The notes: generated by a model from the letters alone, not told the origin. A DNA stretch of 64,000 bases from CAWAHD01 sp963781785 (GCA_963781785.1 CAWAHD010000003.1:124001-188000); one strand, 5' to 3'; positions 26,946 to 36,552 are shown, numbered from the stretch's first letter. Made by a program: numbers and translations.

Positions 26946-27918
26946 CAGCGATCTCTCCCTAAGAGAACCATCGCCAAGTTATTCAATCGGTCGCTACCGG
27001 AGCCAAGTGGTTCGAGTGCTGCCACAGCCTCTTCAGTCAACTGCCGAGCTCGATGCCGACTGCCTTCAACGCCCAGAAACCTGGGATAGGTCCATTTGCC
27101 CTGACTAGCATCCTTACCAATGCACTTGCCCAACTTGCTCTCGTCGCCCTGTACGTCAAGTAAGTCATCGATTATCTGGAACGCTAATCCAACCGCCTTA
27201 CCGTACTGATCGAGCGCCTCGATATATTTGTCAGGCGCCCGGCGATTATCGCCCCTATCTGAAGCGCGGCACGGAGCATCGCACCGGTTTTACGGCGGTG
27301 AATGCCTTCCAAAGCCGCTAGCACACTTGTGCCGCTGAACGCCACGCAGTCATGCTCCTCTGGACAGACAATCTCGGTTCGTTTTTCAGCTTGAAGATCA
27401 GCCATCTGACCAGCTAACATTCCCGAAGGGCCGGCGGCGGCGGCCAGAATCGTCACACAGCGCAATGCAACAGTCGCAGGCTTGACCTCACGGGCTAACA
27501 CTTCAAACGCTAGCGTCAAAAGAGCGTCACCTGCCAAGATTGCCGTAGCTTCATCGAATGCCCGGTGGCAGGTAAATCGACCTCGCCGCAAGTCATCGTC
27601 GTCCATCGCTGGAAGGTCATCATGGATCAGAGAATACGCATGCACCATCTCGAGGGCGCACGCAGCAGCGAGAGCCGCGTCACTGTCGCCGCCGCAAGCT
27701 TCAGCTGCCATCAAGCAGAGGACCGGTCGGAGTCGCTTTCCCCCGCCTAGAACACTGTAACGAATGGCTGAGGCCAACTGCGCTGGACACGCCGTGTTTG
27801 GGTCAGGATTGACTTCCGGCAGGTAGCTGTTTAACGCGTCGTCGATGCGGCGCAACGCGCAATCCAAGTACTCAGCTAACACAGAGACTCCGATCGAGTT
27901 TGTTGAATAAACCGACAT
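26945..27918 (-). pseudogene. ispA: Polyprenyl (farnesyl/geranylgeranyl) diphosphate synthase, one frameshift
   Basis: Class I trans-prenyl synthase of the IspA type that extends IPP/DMAPP. Motifs are GGGKRLRPVL, the first Asp-rich motif in YSLIHDDLPAMDDDDLRRG and, after the frameshift, the second as FQIIDDLLDVQGDESK-like sequence. The frame breaks near 27240, where GAIIAG should continue APDKYIEALDQYGKAVGL; one G seems lost from a GGGG run. I use the ATG at 27918 (MSVYSTNSIG); a TTG at 28008 gives a longer, less likely N-terminus. It is directly upstream of dxs and probably coupled to it. Confidence 0.82.
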
Positions 27919-28250
27919 CGTCTTTCGATATTCGCGAAGATTGGTGACCACTTGATGTTGCACCGCTGATTCGCGAGCACTAGCCTCTTCGATCTTATCT
28001 CTACTCAATCCAAGAGCGTTGTCACGCTATTGTGGACACTCGCGCCAGGAAAGTCTACAGAAGACCCCAAATACTTTGCGATATAAAGTCGTCGGCCGCT
28101 GAATGTATCCCAAAATTCACTGTCAGCACACAAACCACGCATCCATGCTCAATCGTCTTCGTGAGGCGCACGACACGATTTGAAGTTAACGGACGTTCAA
28201 ACTGTGCGGCGGTAGGGACGACCGCTGCTGGCTCGATGCTGACGTGCCAG

Positions 28251-28604
28251 CTAGAATCGGCTCATGGTCTCGGTTTCAATCAGGTAGTCGGCGCGAAGGT
28301 GTAGAATCGCTTCAGCACTAGGCTCTGACCAGAATTTCTCGGTGCAGTTCACCCGACGGTTGATCATCTTGATGGCCGACTCCACGGCACTGGTTATGAT
28401 CAACAAACCCTGGCACTGGTAGTGATCATATCGCATTTTGTCGGCATTGTTCTTCAGGTACCGCAGCGACTCGAAGACCAACTTCCGAGGGTCACTGTCG
28501 CCGCATTCTGATGGGGATCCTAATTCGACGAAACGCTCTTCCAATTCAGGCAAGATCGTCGCTACCTGACCCGGACGAGGTAGCTTAAACCGAAGTTCCA
28601 AGGC
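28251..28604 (-). pseudogene. ISKra4-like transposase, C-terminal fragment
   Basis: About 116 residues carrying the C-terminal signature YLKNNADKMRYDHYQCQG, then SAVESAIKMINRRVNCTEKFW and AILHLRADYL, which in such transposases surrounds the catalytic Glu. Nothing recognisable precedes it, so this is a 5'-truncated relic. The family assignment is from memory of this motif and is moderately certain. Confidence 0.55.
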
Positions 28605-28732
28605 TGCTTAGCGATAATCCTCATGGCGATAAACGGTTACGTCAATCCGGACCTCCTGTTTTTGGCTACATTTTGGGCATGGTTCAAAGTGGGGTAACAC
28701 TCGGCGGCGCAAAAAGTTTGGCCATGCCGCCG

Positions 28733-30587
28733 GTAAAGCTTCGCCTAACCCGTGCTGCGACGGAATGGGCGCAGTCGAACCTTTGCCGGATTTGTGGCCG
28801 CCGAGCGTTCAGGTGTCATGGTTTGGCGATTGCCAGGATCAGGAAGCGTCGTTGGGGTCGAGTGCCATTTCACGACGCTTTTCGTCCGACATCTTCCAAG
28901 GCAAGAACGGATCGATGTCCACCGGAACTTGCCCGCCACGTTCGGCACAACTTTGCAGGAACCAGGTCAGCCACTTACGAATGTTGATCTTGGACAAGCT
29001 AAGGGTCGCAAACAGGGAAAAGAGCATTGCCGCCAGCCGTCCGCTCCACAGGGCGCCCGACCCGTAGTAGTTCTTGCGGCCCAACGCAGGACCCCGGGCC
29101 TCACGCTCGGAGGCGTTGTTGTCCAGCGGGATGCGGAGGTCGTCCACGAAGCGGGTCAGGCCGTCCCAATGCTCCTGAAGACTTACGAGCACATTGCGGC
29201 AGGGAGTCGGCAATTTCGGGTCCGCCAACTGCGCCTCGGCTTGGACCCGTATGGCCGCCACGGTTTGTCGCAAAGCACTGTCGGCAGCGGTGAATACCAC
29301 GCTGCCAGCCGGGGAGCCCCGACGCTGACGATGGTAGCGGTACAAGTCACGAATTCGCCGGAGCCAGGCCAGCACCAGTCGTTTGTGCTCCGGCCATGCC
29401 TTGCCGAGTTTGACGAAATCCCGCCGGACGTGCGCCCAACAAAAGACCAGCACCACGTTTCCCAGCTTCACCTGAGCCATGGCCTTGTAAGCCGAGTAGC
29501 GGTCGACCATCAGCACCACGTGGGCTTCGCCGGGGAAATGCCCCTCGGGCACGTCATGGCTGCGGCTGGGATCCAAGCGAAAGACCACCGTGTCCTCGCC
29601 CAAGAAAACCCACAGCCACCAGCGATAGCCTGTCTTGCCTTCCAAGTCGATGAAGACCATCCAGCGCGTCTCGTCAGCTTGGGCGAAGGCAGATTTGGCA
29701 TTGCGCGCAGCAGAGCCTCGTACAGCGGCTGAAACAACGGTTCTAGGCGTTCCAAGCCACCGGCCACGGTGCCAGCCGCCAAGTCCAGACCCAGCAACCG
29801 CCATTGGTTCAGCAACCTCTCGGTGGGCCGATGGCTGGAAAACTTGTCGATCAGGATCTCCACCCACACAGAGACGCCCAATAATCCCTTGGGAATGAGC
29901 TTGGGAGCTGGCGGAGCACTGAACGTTCGGGGACAGTTCGAGCAGGCGCATGTCCGGCGGTACCGTCGTCGCCGGATCAAGCGGCGATACGGCCGCACCT
30001 CGATCTCGATCTGTTCGGAATCCTCAGAGTCACTGGGGGACAGGGCTGCACCGCACTGGGGGCAAACACGCTGGTCCTCGGGTAACTCGCGCGGATCCTC
30101 GACGACCGGCAGATGGCTGTAATCCCGCCGTGGCGGACCGGGCCGATCCTTCCGCTGGCCTCGCTTGGGCGATGCCGAAAGCTTCTGATCGTCGTTCTCG
30201 CCTTCGAGGTAATTCGAGCGATCGCGGGTCGAAGATTTTTCGCTCTTTCTACCGAAGAGTTGATCTTGGAGCTTGCGATTCTCACCGCGAAGTTGTTCGA
30301 CCTCGGCTTCCAGGTGCTCGGCCCGATGAACGGCCCGAGCATGCTGAGCCTTCCAATATCCGACCTGTTGCCGCAGTTCGAGATTCTCGCGCCGCAGGTG
30401 GGTGACTTCTTGCCGCAACTCGGCGACTTCAGACCGGAGTTGCCGTATCAAGTCGGACAGATCAGCCGGCTCGGTGACCGGAAGTGGACGGACAAGCGTG
30501 TCTTCCATGACACCGACGCTTGTAACCCAAACCCGGCCCTGATGAAAAGATCAACTCCCCGCAGAAACGGGTTAAGCGAAGCTTTAC
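28733..30587 (-). mobile_element. Single-ORF IS66-type element with 8-bp target duplication
   Basis: 1855 bp. The inverted ends read inward as GTAAAGCTTCGCCTAACCC (from 28733) and GTAAAGCTTCGCTTAACCC (from 30587). Both flanks are TGCCGCCG (28725-28732 and 30588-30595), a perfect 8-bp duplication as IS66 elements make. It carries only a TnpC-type gene, like the ISBst12 subgroup. The insertion is recent enough that its target duplication is unmutated. Confidence 0.88.
28839..30508 (-). pseudogene. IS66/ISBst12-type transposase, one frameshift
   Basis: About 550 residues in two frames. The N-terminus has a long coiled coil (LIRQLRSEVAELRQEVTHL), the SEKSSTRDRS region and a zinc-ribbon-like CPQCGAALSPSDSED ... 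CACSNCPRTF. Near 29700 the frame slips by one base, between EALLRAMP and ARNAKSAFAQADETRW. The downstream part has VLMVDRYSAYKAMAQ, FCWAHVRRDFVKLGKAW and IPLDNNASEREARGPALGRK. Given the perfect target duplication, the lesion must be young, or it is a sequencing error. Confidence 0.85.
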
Positions 30588-30795
30588 TGCCGCCGTAAAC
30601 CGACGCCCAGGCAAGGTTTTAGGCTGCAGAGGCACGGGCGTACATCGAAAAAAGTGCTACCCTGGCTCCAAGCGATTTGAACCATGCCCTTTTGCAACCG
30701 TAGCGCCTCCGCCGTAAGCGTCCGGGATAACCATTCTTGCCGGGTCTGGTAGCCTGCGAAGCGGACCAACCTGTCGCTTCTCAGGAGGCTACCCC

Positions 30796-31210
30796 GTGCC
30801 GAGAACTCCCGACCCAAAGCGTCATGCACTCTGGCGCGAATGCATCCGCCGTCAAGCGGACAGCGGACTGACGATCGCACAGTTCTGTATCCGCGAGCAT
30901 ATTTCTTTAGCCACGTTCCAATCCTGGAAACGTTGGCTTCGACTCATCGACCTCGCGGATCTTCGCCCCGCGACGGTGGCACCACCAGCCTTTCTCCCGG
31001 TAACAGTGCGCGTCGTCGAGCACTCGCCCGACGAATCACTGCCGATTGAAGCCGACCTTCCCAACGGAATCCGCCGACGAATCACTGCCGATTGAAGCCG
31101 ACCTTCCCAACGGAATCCGCCTGCGCATCCCAACCGCAGATGTACGTCTGGCCTGCCGCCTTGTCCACGCGGTTGCGGGAGCCAAGACCAACTCCGGAGG
31201 CTCCCGATGA
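30796..31210 (+). pseudogene. tnpA: IS66 tnpA, inactivated by tandem duplication
   Basis: Identical in design to tnpA of copy 1 up to residue 94. A 46-bp unit is then repeated (31030-31075 and 31076-31121). As 46 is not a multiple of three, the frame shifts and the protein stops early, at 31095. Downstream the original frame resumes to the ATGA overlap with tnpB. Confidence 0.88.
31030..31121 (+). repeat. 46-bp perfect tandem duplication
   Basis: Two adjacent identical 46-bp units beginning GACGAATCACTGCCGATTG. Copy 1 of the same IS has a single unit at this place, so the duplication happened in this copy. The unit ends are bounded by CGCC/GCCG microhomology, as expected from replication slippage. 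Confidence 0.95.
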
Positions 31211-31596
31211 TCAGCCTCCCTCATCCCGTCCGAGTGTTCCTCCACACCCCGCCTACCGATCTCCGCAAAGGCTTCGATGCGCTCTCCGGCCTGGTGACCA
31301 ACGCCTTCGCTCAGGATCCCACGTCTGGTCACCTGTTCTTGTTCGTCAATCGACGCCGCGACCGCATCAAGATTCTCTACTGGGATCGTGACGGCCTGGC
31401 GATCTGGTACAAACGACTCGAAACGCCAGGCACATTCCAGCTTCCTGTTGTCACCCGCGACGCTGTGTCGGTCGAAATGAGTCCTACCCAATTGACACTG
31501 ATCCTCTCCGGCATCGACTTGGGTTCCGCTCGGCAACGCAAGCGGTACCAGCGTCCCACACCAAATGCCGAAAAATCGATCAGTGCCCCCTTGTAG
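31207..31596 (+). CDS. tnpB: IS66 Orf2 accessory protein, copy 2
   Basis: 129 residues, differing from the copy at 22586 only at a Thr for Ala near the N-terminus. The frame is intact, but the element around it lacks tnpA function and almost all of tnpC, so the gene is stranded. Confidence 0.88.
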   Translation: MISLPHPVRVFLHTPPTDLRKGFDALSGLVTNAFAQDPTSGHLFLFVNRRRDRIKILYWDRDGLAIWYKRLETPGTFQLPVVTRDAVSVEMSPTQLTLILSGIDLGSARQRKRYQRPTPNAEKSISAPL

Positions 31597-31679
31597 CAGC
31601 GTATGATCGCGCTATAATTCAGGCCATGATTACTCCAGAGTCATGGCCGACTAACCCCAAAACAAGCGTAATATATTAA

Positions 31680-33156
31680 CTGTACTTTCCGCGATTTTGT
31701 TCGCTGACCTCGCGAGACGACTCGGGTAGACGAATGCCGGTCCGTCCGGGACGATGGCGGTTACGAGACCTAACCATCAAACCGGACGGAGCCGGCTATG
31801 ACATCTTCGCACCAGGATGTGCCCGCATGCCAGTGGTTCTCGCGCCTCGCCGCATTCCTCGACCGGAGATCCGTCCCCAGGCTGGCCTGGCTGTTCCTTG
31901 GGGCGGTCTTGGCCCGCGGGCGGAGGACTGTCACAAGTTGGATCCGCGCCGCTGGCCTGAGCACCCAATTCCGACCCTGCTACACGACGGTCGCAGCCGC
32001 CGGCAAGAAGGCCAAGGACATCGCCGCCCGCCTGGTCTGCGAGGTAGTCAAGCCTTTGGTCGCCGACCTAGCGAGGCTCACCCTGGCAATCGACGACACG
32101 CCAACTCCGCGCTACGGGCCGCTCGTCCAGGGAGCCGGCATCCATCACAACCCGACTCCTGGTCCGGCGGGTTCGCCACATGTTTACGGCCACATCTGGG
32201 TGGTGCTCGGGCTCCTGGCGGTTCATCCCCTGTGGGGAGTCATCGCGCTGCCGCTTTTGGCTCGGATGTACGTCCGAGCGAAGGACGTATCCGCGATCGA
32301 CCCGCAGCATCGGCCCGAGTTCCAAACCAAGCTGGAGATGGCTGTCGAGCTGCTACGATGGGCACATTGCTGGCTTAAATACCTGGGCAAGCCGCTGTGG
32401 GTCGTGGTCGACGGGGTGTACGCCAAGGCTCCGTTCCTGAAGCCGGCGGTGTCGCTGGGGATGACGGTTGTGAGCTGCCTGCGCAAGGACGCGGCGCTGT
32501 GGACGGTGCCGGGGCCCCGCGTGGCCAAGCGGCGGGGCAGGCCGCGGATCTATGGGGAGAACCGCATCGCGCTGGCCAAGCGAGCCGGGCAGCGTCGCGG
32601 CTGGACGACCGAGGTCTTCGAGCTCTACGGCAAGCCGGCGAAGAAGCGGTACAAGACGTTCGTGGCCACCTGGCGGCCGGTGGGCGGCCTCATCTGTGTC
32701 GTGCTGGTTGACGAGCCCGATGGGTGGGTGGCCTTCTTCTGCACCGACCCGAATGCGACTGTGGCTGAGATCCTGGCGACGGTCGCCGATCGGTTCGCCC
32801 TGGAGACCACGTTCCGCGATTGCAAGGAGATCGTCGGAGCCGGCCAGCAGCAGGTGCGGTTCGTGTGGGCAAGCATCGGTGCATTCCACATCTGCCTCTG
32901 GACGTTCACGATGACCGAGGCTTGGGCTTGGGCCCGGGACGAAGGCGAGTTAGTGGACCGCCAGGCGTCACCCTGGGATGATCCGAACCGCCGCCCGAGC
33001 CACGCCGACAAGCGTCGGGCCTGGCGTCGCGAATTGCTGGCTGACGAAATTCACGGGGTTCTCCGACCGGGGGTCACCGAGGAAGAAATTCGAGCCGTCG
33101 CCGAGCGGCTACTTGCCCTCGCGGCTTGACAGTACACTCAATCGCGGAAAGTACAG
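31680..33156 (+). mobile_element. IS701/IS4-like element inserted in IS1380
   Basis: 1477 bp with perfect 17-bp inverted ends (CTGTACTTTCCGCGATT at 31680-31696 and its complement at 33140-33156). The flanks share ATATTAA on both sides, a possible 7-bp target duplication; the AT-rich target agrees with the uninterrupted sequence in IS1380 copy 3 (AATATATTAATC). The single ORF is intact. It is the youngest layer in this nest. Confidence 0.85.
31798..33129 (+). CDS. IS701-like DDE transposase
   Basis: 443 residues. Catalytic motifs expected for DDE_5/IS701-type enzymes are LAIDDTPTPRYG (first Asp), LWVVVDGVYAKAPFL (second Asp) and ALETTFRDCKEIVGAG (Glu in the E-R/F-D motif). The sequence starts at ATG 31798 about 120 bp inside the left end and stops 27 bp before the right end. 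The frame is intact and should be active. Exact family placement (IS701 or an IS4 relative) is uncertain. Confidence 0.8.
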   Translation: MTSSHQDVPACQWFSRLAAFLDRRSVPRLAWLFLGAVLARGRRTVTSWIRAAGLSTQFRPCYTTVAAAGKKAKDIAARLVCEVVKPLVADLARLTLAIDDTPTPRYGPLVQGAGIHHNPTPGPAGSPHVYGHIWVVLGLLAVHPLWGVIALPLLARMYVRAKDVSAIDPQHRPEFQTKLEMAVELLRWAHCWLKYLGKPLWVVVDGVYAKAPFLKPAVSLGMTVVSCLRKDAALWTVPGPRVAKRRGRPRIYGENRIALAKRAGQRRGWTTEVFELYGKPAKKRYKTFVATWRPVGGLICVVLVDEPDGWVAFFCTDPNATVAEILATVADRFALETTFRDCKEIVGAGQQQVRFVWASIGAFHICLWTFTMTEAWAWARDEGELVDRQASPWDDPNRRPSHADKRRAWRRELLADEIHGVLRPGVTEEEIRAVAERLLALAA

Positions 33157-33345
33157 ATATTAATCGACTATAGTACACATTAGAGAATTATATGACTGAG
33201 CGTCAGACATACCTTCTACTACCCGGAGGTTTTGGACCCCGTTCGTCGATTCCGTTTTGTTTCGCCTCGGTCATCAATCCCCTTTCTTTGCTCGGCGGCC
33301 TCTAGGGATCGGGGCATCCGGACCCCGACTTCGGTGACCGGTCCT

Positions 33346-34971
33346 TCAGCACAACCAGCACTCGTGCGGCCGCTCGCCCAATCGTAGGAATGCGTCTTGC
33401 CACGGGTTCCAGGACAGCATCCGGTAGATCAACCGTCGTCCGCCCCGCACGATCTGACACGGCATGTCGATGAAAGCCGCGCGAAACGTCGCGAACTCCA
33501 TCCGCAACAGGGTTCGTTTCTCAGCCTCGTGCTTCGCTTCGTGCCGGGGTGATACGGGTACCAGCAAGGCGCACCAAGCCTTCAGGCTCCAGCCCAAGCT
33601 GGCCATTACCATATACGCCCAGTTGCTCACCAAGTTGTCGACCGGAGTCGTCAGTGCATGCACGCCGTTCTTGAGCTGGGCGATCAAGTTCTCTTGATCG
33701 CAGCGATCATTGGCCGAAAACACAACTTCCTCGGCCGACATGTTGCGGTCGTTGGTGATATAGAAGAAGTAGCGATACTCGTCGAACAGCCGCATCTGCC
33801 CCTTGTCGGTCGCCAGTCGCTTGCGGACTACGATCATACGATAGCTCTTCTTGCAGGCAACCGGCTGATAGTCGAACTCGGCGATCATCTCTTCCAGCAG
33901 ATGGATCGTCTTGAAGCCGCGCTCTCGGACGATCTCCGGTTTGACCCGTTCAGGTTGCTGGCGGGGTGATGTCTTGATCGTGTATCGCGGCGGTCGTTCC
34001 AGGAAACTGTACGCTTGGGACGGCAGCTCGTCGGCCCTGGCCTTGAGGGCGTCATAGGCCGCATATCCGAAGATGAAGCGGATGTTCCCCGCATCGTCCC
34101 AGGAATCCAGATCCCCGGTCTCGGCAATCGTTGTGCCACCCTGCGGCAGGATCTGCTCGTCCCAAGGATCCAGATCCTTGTTCTCGGCGATCCTGGTGTC
34201 TCCGCGGAGCAGAATCTTGCGGAAGCCGGCCCTACGGCAAAGCGTGACTGCCTTGTTCAGGTACTCGCCGGCCCCCTCTTGCGACAGGCGATTGCCGCTA
34301 CGATTGAGCAGGAACAGGGGCTCCGCCGTATTGGCCAGCGAAATCAAGAGCGGATGGTAACCCCAGCGGCCGTCGTAGCCGATGTCCACTCCTTGCTTGC
34401 ACTCGGCGTCGGTCTCCACGATGGTGCCGTCAGCGTCCAAGATCGCCTCATCGAAAAACTTGTCCGGCTGCTGAGCCCAGACCCGCAGCCGCGATTCATT
34501 GATGGCGTTCATCAAAGTAAGAACAGCGGGTTCGGAGAAGCGGCGGCAGAAGTCCCCGGCTGTCGTCGGGTCTGGGATTCGTTCGGCTCCCAGAGCATCG
34601 AGGTACACCTCATCGTTGCGTCGCAGCTCGAGGTGTTCGATTCGCTTGCCGCCAGCGAGGATGTTGAATGCGATGTTCAGCACATGGTCGGATTCGAGGT
34701 ACGGCAGATGCCGCTTGAGCAGATGCAGAGTGCGGTCGATTTCCTTGTCGAGCTCGATCCTCTGAGCCAGCAACAAGATGGCACCGATGCCACCGGCACT
34801 GAGTCCCCGCACGCGATTGGCCTGTTCATAGTGGATATTGGTCGCGGTAATCATCGGTACGGGCCGCTCGGGTCCGGGCGTGTTGGCCAGACGCTTCTTG
34901 ATTCGCCGTCGCGCTTCCTGGAAGAGTTTCTTCTGGCGTGCGGCGCGTTTTTTTCGGATAGTAGCACTCAC
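33346..34971 (-). CDS. IS1380 transposase, copy 2, with internal duplication
   Basis: 541 residues from a GTG at 34971. Motifs include LDADGTIVETDAECKQGVDIG (first Asp region), LLRGDT, and ANDRCDQENLIAQLKNGVHAL. It is exactly 21 residues longer than copy 3. The extra residues come right after RGDT as an imperfect repeat (IAENKDLDPWDEQ, then TTIAETGDLDSWDDAGN), where copy 3 has one unit (FAQTKHLDRWDATGN). The insertion next to a catalytic Asp may affect activity, but the frame is open. Confidence 0.85.
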   Translation of the reverse strand: MSATIRKKRAARQKKLFQEARRRIKKRLANTPGPERPVPMITATNIHYEQANRVRGLSAGGIGAILLLAQRIELDKEIDRTLHLLKRHLPYLESDHVLNIAFNILAGGKRIEHLELRRNDEVYLDALGAERIPDPTTAGDFCRRFSEPAVLTLMNAINESRLRVWAQQPDKFFDEAILDADGTIVETDAECKQGVDIGYDGRWGYHPLLISLANTAEPLFLLNRSGNRLSQEGAGEYLNKAVTLCRRAGFRKILLRGDTRIAENKDLDPWDEQILPQGGTTIAETGDLDSWDDAGNIRFIFGYAAYDALKARADELPSQAYSFLERPPRYTIKTSPRQQPERVKPEIVRERGFKTIHLLEEMIAEFDYQPVACKKSYRMIVVRKRLATDKGQMRLFDEYRYFFYITNDRNMSAEEVVFSANDRCDQENLIAQLKNGVHALTTPVDNLVSNWAYMVMASLGWSLKAWCALLVPVSPRHEAKHEAEKRTLLRMEFATFRAAFIDMPCQIVRGGRRLIYRMLSWNPWQDAFLRLGERPHECWLC

Positions 34972-35100
34972 TCGAAAGCCCCCTTGTTTCGGAATAATGA
35001 GGATGTGTTCTTACCTACATTATCCCATAAACCTGCGGGGTTTTCGAGCTTTTTCTCTGAAATCGCACCATTCAGACTATAAATTACGCTTGGTTCAGGT

Positions 35101-35317
35101 CTAGTTGATTTCCTGACGAGCCACACTTGAAGCATCTATAGGCATGCATCTTCAGGTTCGCCGAGAAGCTGCGGCTCGTTGGTGACGTTGCGCCGTGGAC
35201 AGGACACGGCCCTCGCACTTGGGCCCTGGTGGTTTCGCAGGGGACGAAGCCGATGAGGTTGAGGACGTCAGCCAAAGGAATCATGGTCCGGACAGTAGCG
35301 AAGTGAATTCCCGGCAT
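35101..35317 (-). pseudogene. CHC2 zinc-finger gene fragment cut by IS1380
   Basis: Encodes MPGIHFATVRTMIPLADVLN, then CPVH and YRCFKCGSSGNQLD, the same CHC2 layout as gene 5 of elements A and B but clearly more distant. The frame is broken at codons for GNQLD, where the CTAG flanking IS1380 copy 2 lies. No AAA_25 gene remains next to it. It may be the last trace of a third, older relative of the five-gene transposon. Confidence 0.7.
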
Positions 35318-35759
35318 GGCTGAAAACTCAGGGCAGAATCACGAGGAATCGCGCGGGCTGCGGACGCTCTGGTGCTCACCGCTGGGAACAGAGAAGAGGA
35401 ACCCGTAGTTCGTCTTCTGAAATGACTGGCGCATGCTGGGCGGCTTTGACGATAAATTCTAAATATTAATCAATATATTATATAATGTTCTGCTTGTGTA
35501 TTCCCGGGATAGCAGAGCCATTTCTGCGATTTCGAATGTTGCAGTTGCAGTCGGCAACTCGTGTCTCCGCATCGGTTGCCGGCCGGCAACTCGGATCGAC
35601 ATGCGTCTGATTTGCAGACAACCGAGCCGGGCTATTCTTAGAACGCCGCGAGGTGTCGTCAAGCAGATTGTGAAAAATTCGCCGAAAAAATGTAAGGAGA
35701 GAGCCACTGACCGCGATCAAGTGATCGCGGAATGGCTCAACTGGCTCTGCGAAAATGGC
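35318..35759. other. Intergenic, AT-rich patch
   Basis: Contains an AT-rich stretch around 35459-35485 within otherwise GC-rich DNA. No gene recognised; the 94-residue plus-strand frame at 35496-35780 shows no family resemblance. Confidence 0.4.
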
Positions 35760-36113
35760 TCAGTCCCCGACCGCTGCTAACATGGGCAGGTGATCGATGC
35801 GCAGTTGCGCGTCCTCAGCGGTGGAGATATCGACCAGGACCGGGACCAGATCGACGTCCGCGATGCGTTAGCGGCGCCTCGGGGGGTCGTTGACGCTGAC
35901 GGCCATCCAAAGCGCCTGCCCGTGTACAACATGGTCCTTGGAGCGCATATGCTTGAAGACAACCTCAAGGATCATATCGGCACATAATTGACAGATACGC
36001 CGTCCTCCGATCCGCGGGAAGTGCTTGACGATTAGGTGGGCGAGCGCATTCCGCAACGTCTTGTCGCGCAGCGGGCTATATTTCTTGCGGGTGAAGTCGG
36101 GTTAGCTACTCAT
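35760..36113 (-). pseudogene. DUF1670 protein, N-terminal part with stop codons
   Basis: Reads PDFTRKKYSPLRDKTLRNAL, IGGRRICQLCADMILEVVF, then GQALWMAVSVNDPPRRR, a TAA stop, and on in the same frame RIADVDLVPVLVDISTAEDA. This matches the N-terminal half of DUF1670 proteins. Another TAA follows MSS right after the apparent ATG at 36113. The C-terminal half is missing. The function of the family is unknown; the C-terminal half usually contains an HTH. Confidence 0.6.
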
Positions 36114-36552
36114 GGGCGGACCTCCGACGACTGATTTTTTTTTCGCCCCCGGAGAAACCGATCCTGAGAAGCTCCTCCAGGTGGTAGGCCATGTTTCGAT
36201 CGCGCTTGCATTCGTCCAGGATCTTGAGATAGGCCTTGACGAGGGACACCCCGCGGCGGAGGAGAAACGCGATCTGTCCGGTCTGCAGCTTCTTGCGGGC
36301 GAGCTGAGCGCACCGCGTGAATGTGGACACGTAGTTGGCGACCGCTTCAGGAGAGTGGTGCATGATCTGGCAGATCTGCGAAGTGGTCTTGCCGTGGAGC
36401 ACAAGGTGGATGATTTCAGTGCGATGCGTGAGGACTGGTCCCAGGTCGTGGAGCGTACTGCGCATTGGGATCAGGACGTGGGGGTGAGCTTGCCGAACCA
36501 CTTTCAGGTCGCGAGAGATGGTTCGTGGGGTGACGAAGAAGATGCGATAGGC
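36106..36552 (-). pseudogene. DUF1670 protein, C-terminal part, cut by element B
   Basis: The frame is open from the very edge of element B: AYRIFFVTPRTISRDLKVV, then the family signature LHDLGPVLTHRTEIIHLVL, the HTH KTTSQICQIMHHSPEAVANYV, and SLVKAYLKILDECKRD. It is the C-terminal half of a DUF1670 gene whose N-terminal half is not present on the other side of element B. It overlaps the start of the next DUF1670 fragment by a few bases, so two such genes originally lay in tandem. Confidence 0.65.

Larger units (their letters stand above)
30714..31655 (+). mobile_element. IS66-family element, copy 2 (truncated by IS1380)
   Basis: Starts with the same end as copy 1 (GTAAGCGTCCGGGATAACC) and is almost identical to it for 0.9 kb, with only a handful of base differences, apart from a 46-bp duplication. 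It stops 11 codons into tnpC (MITPESWPTNP), where the left end of IS1380 copy 2 begins. The remainder of tnpC is not found on the far side of that IS1380, so DNA has been lost or exchanged. Confidence 0.85.
31655..35100 (-). mobile_element. IS1380-family element, copy 2, carrying an IS701-like insertion
   Basis: The left end reads CCCAAAACAAGCGTAATAT, as in copy 3. The right end, at 35100, reads inward as ACCTGAACCAAGCGT and is followed by CTAG. A 1477-bp IS701-like element sits 24 bp inside the left end (31680-33156). Subtracting it gives about 1.97 kb. The two flanks are unrelated genes (IS66 tnpC at the left, a CHC2 gene at the right), so the element has taken part in a deletion or recombination. 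Confidence 0.8.
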
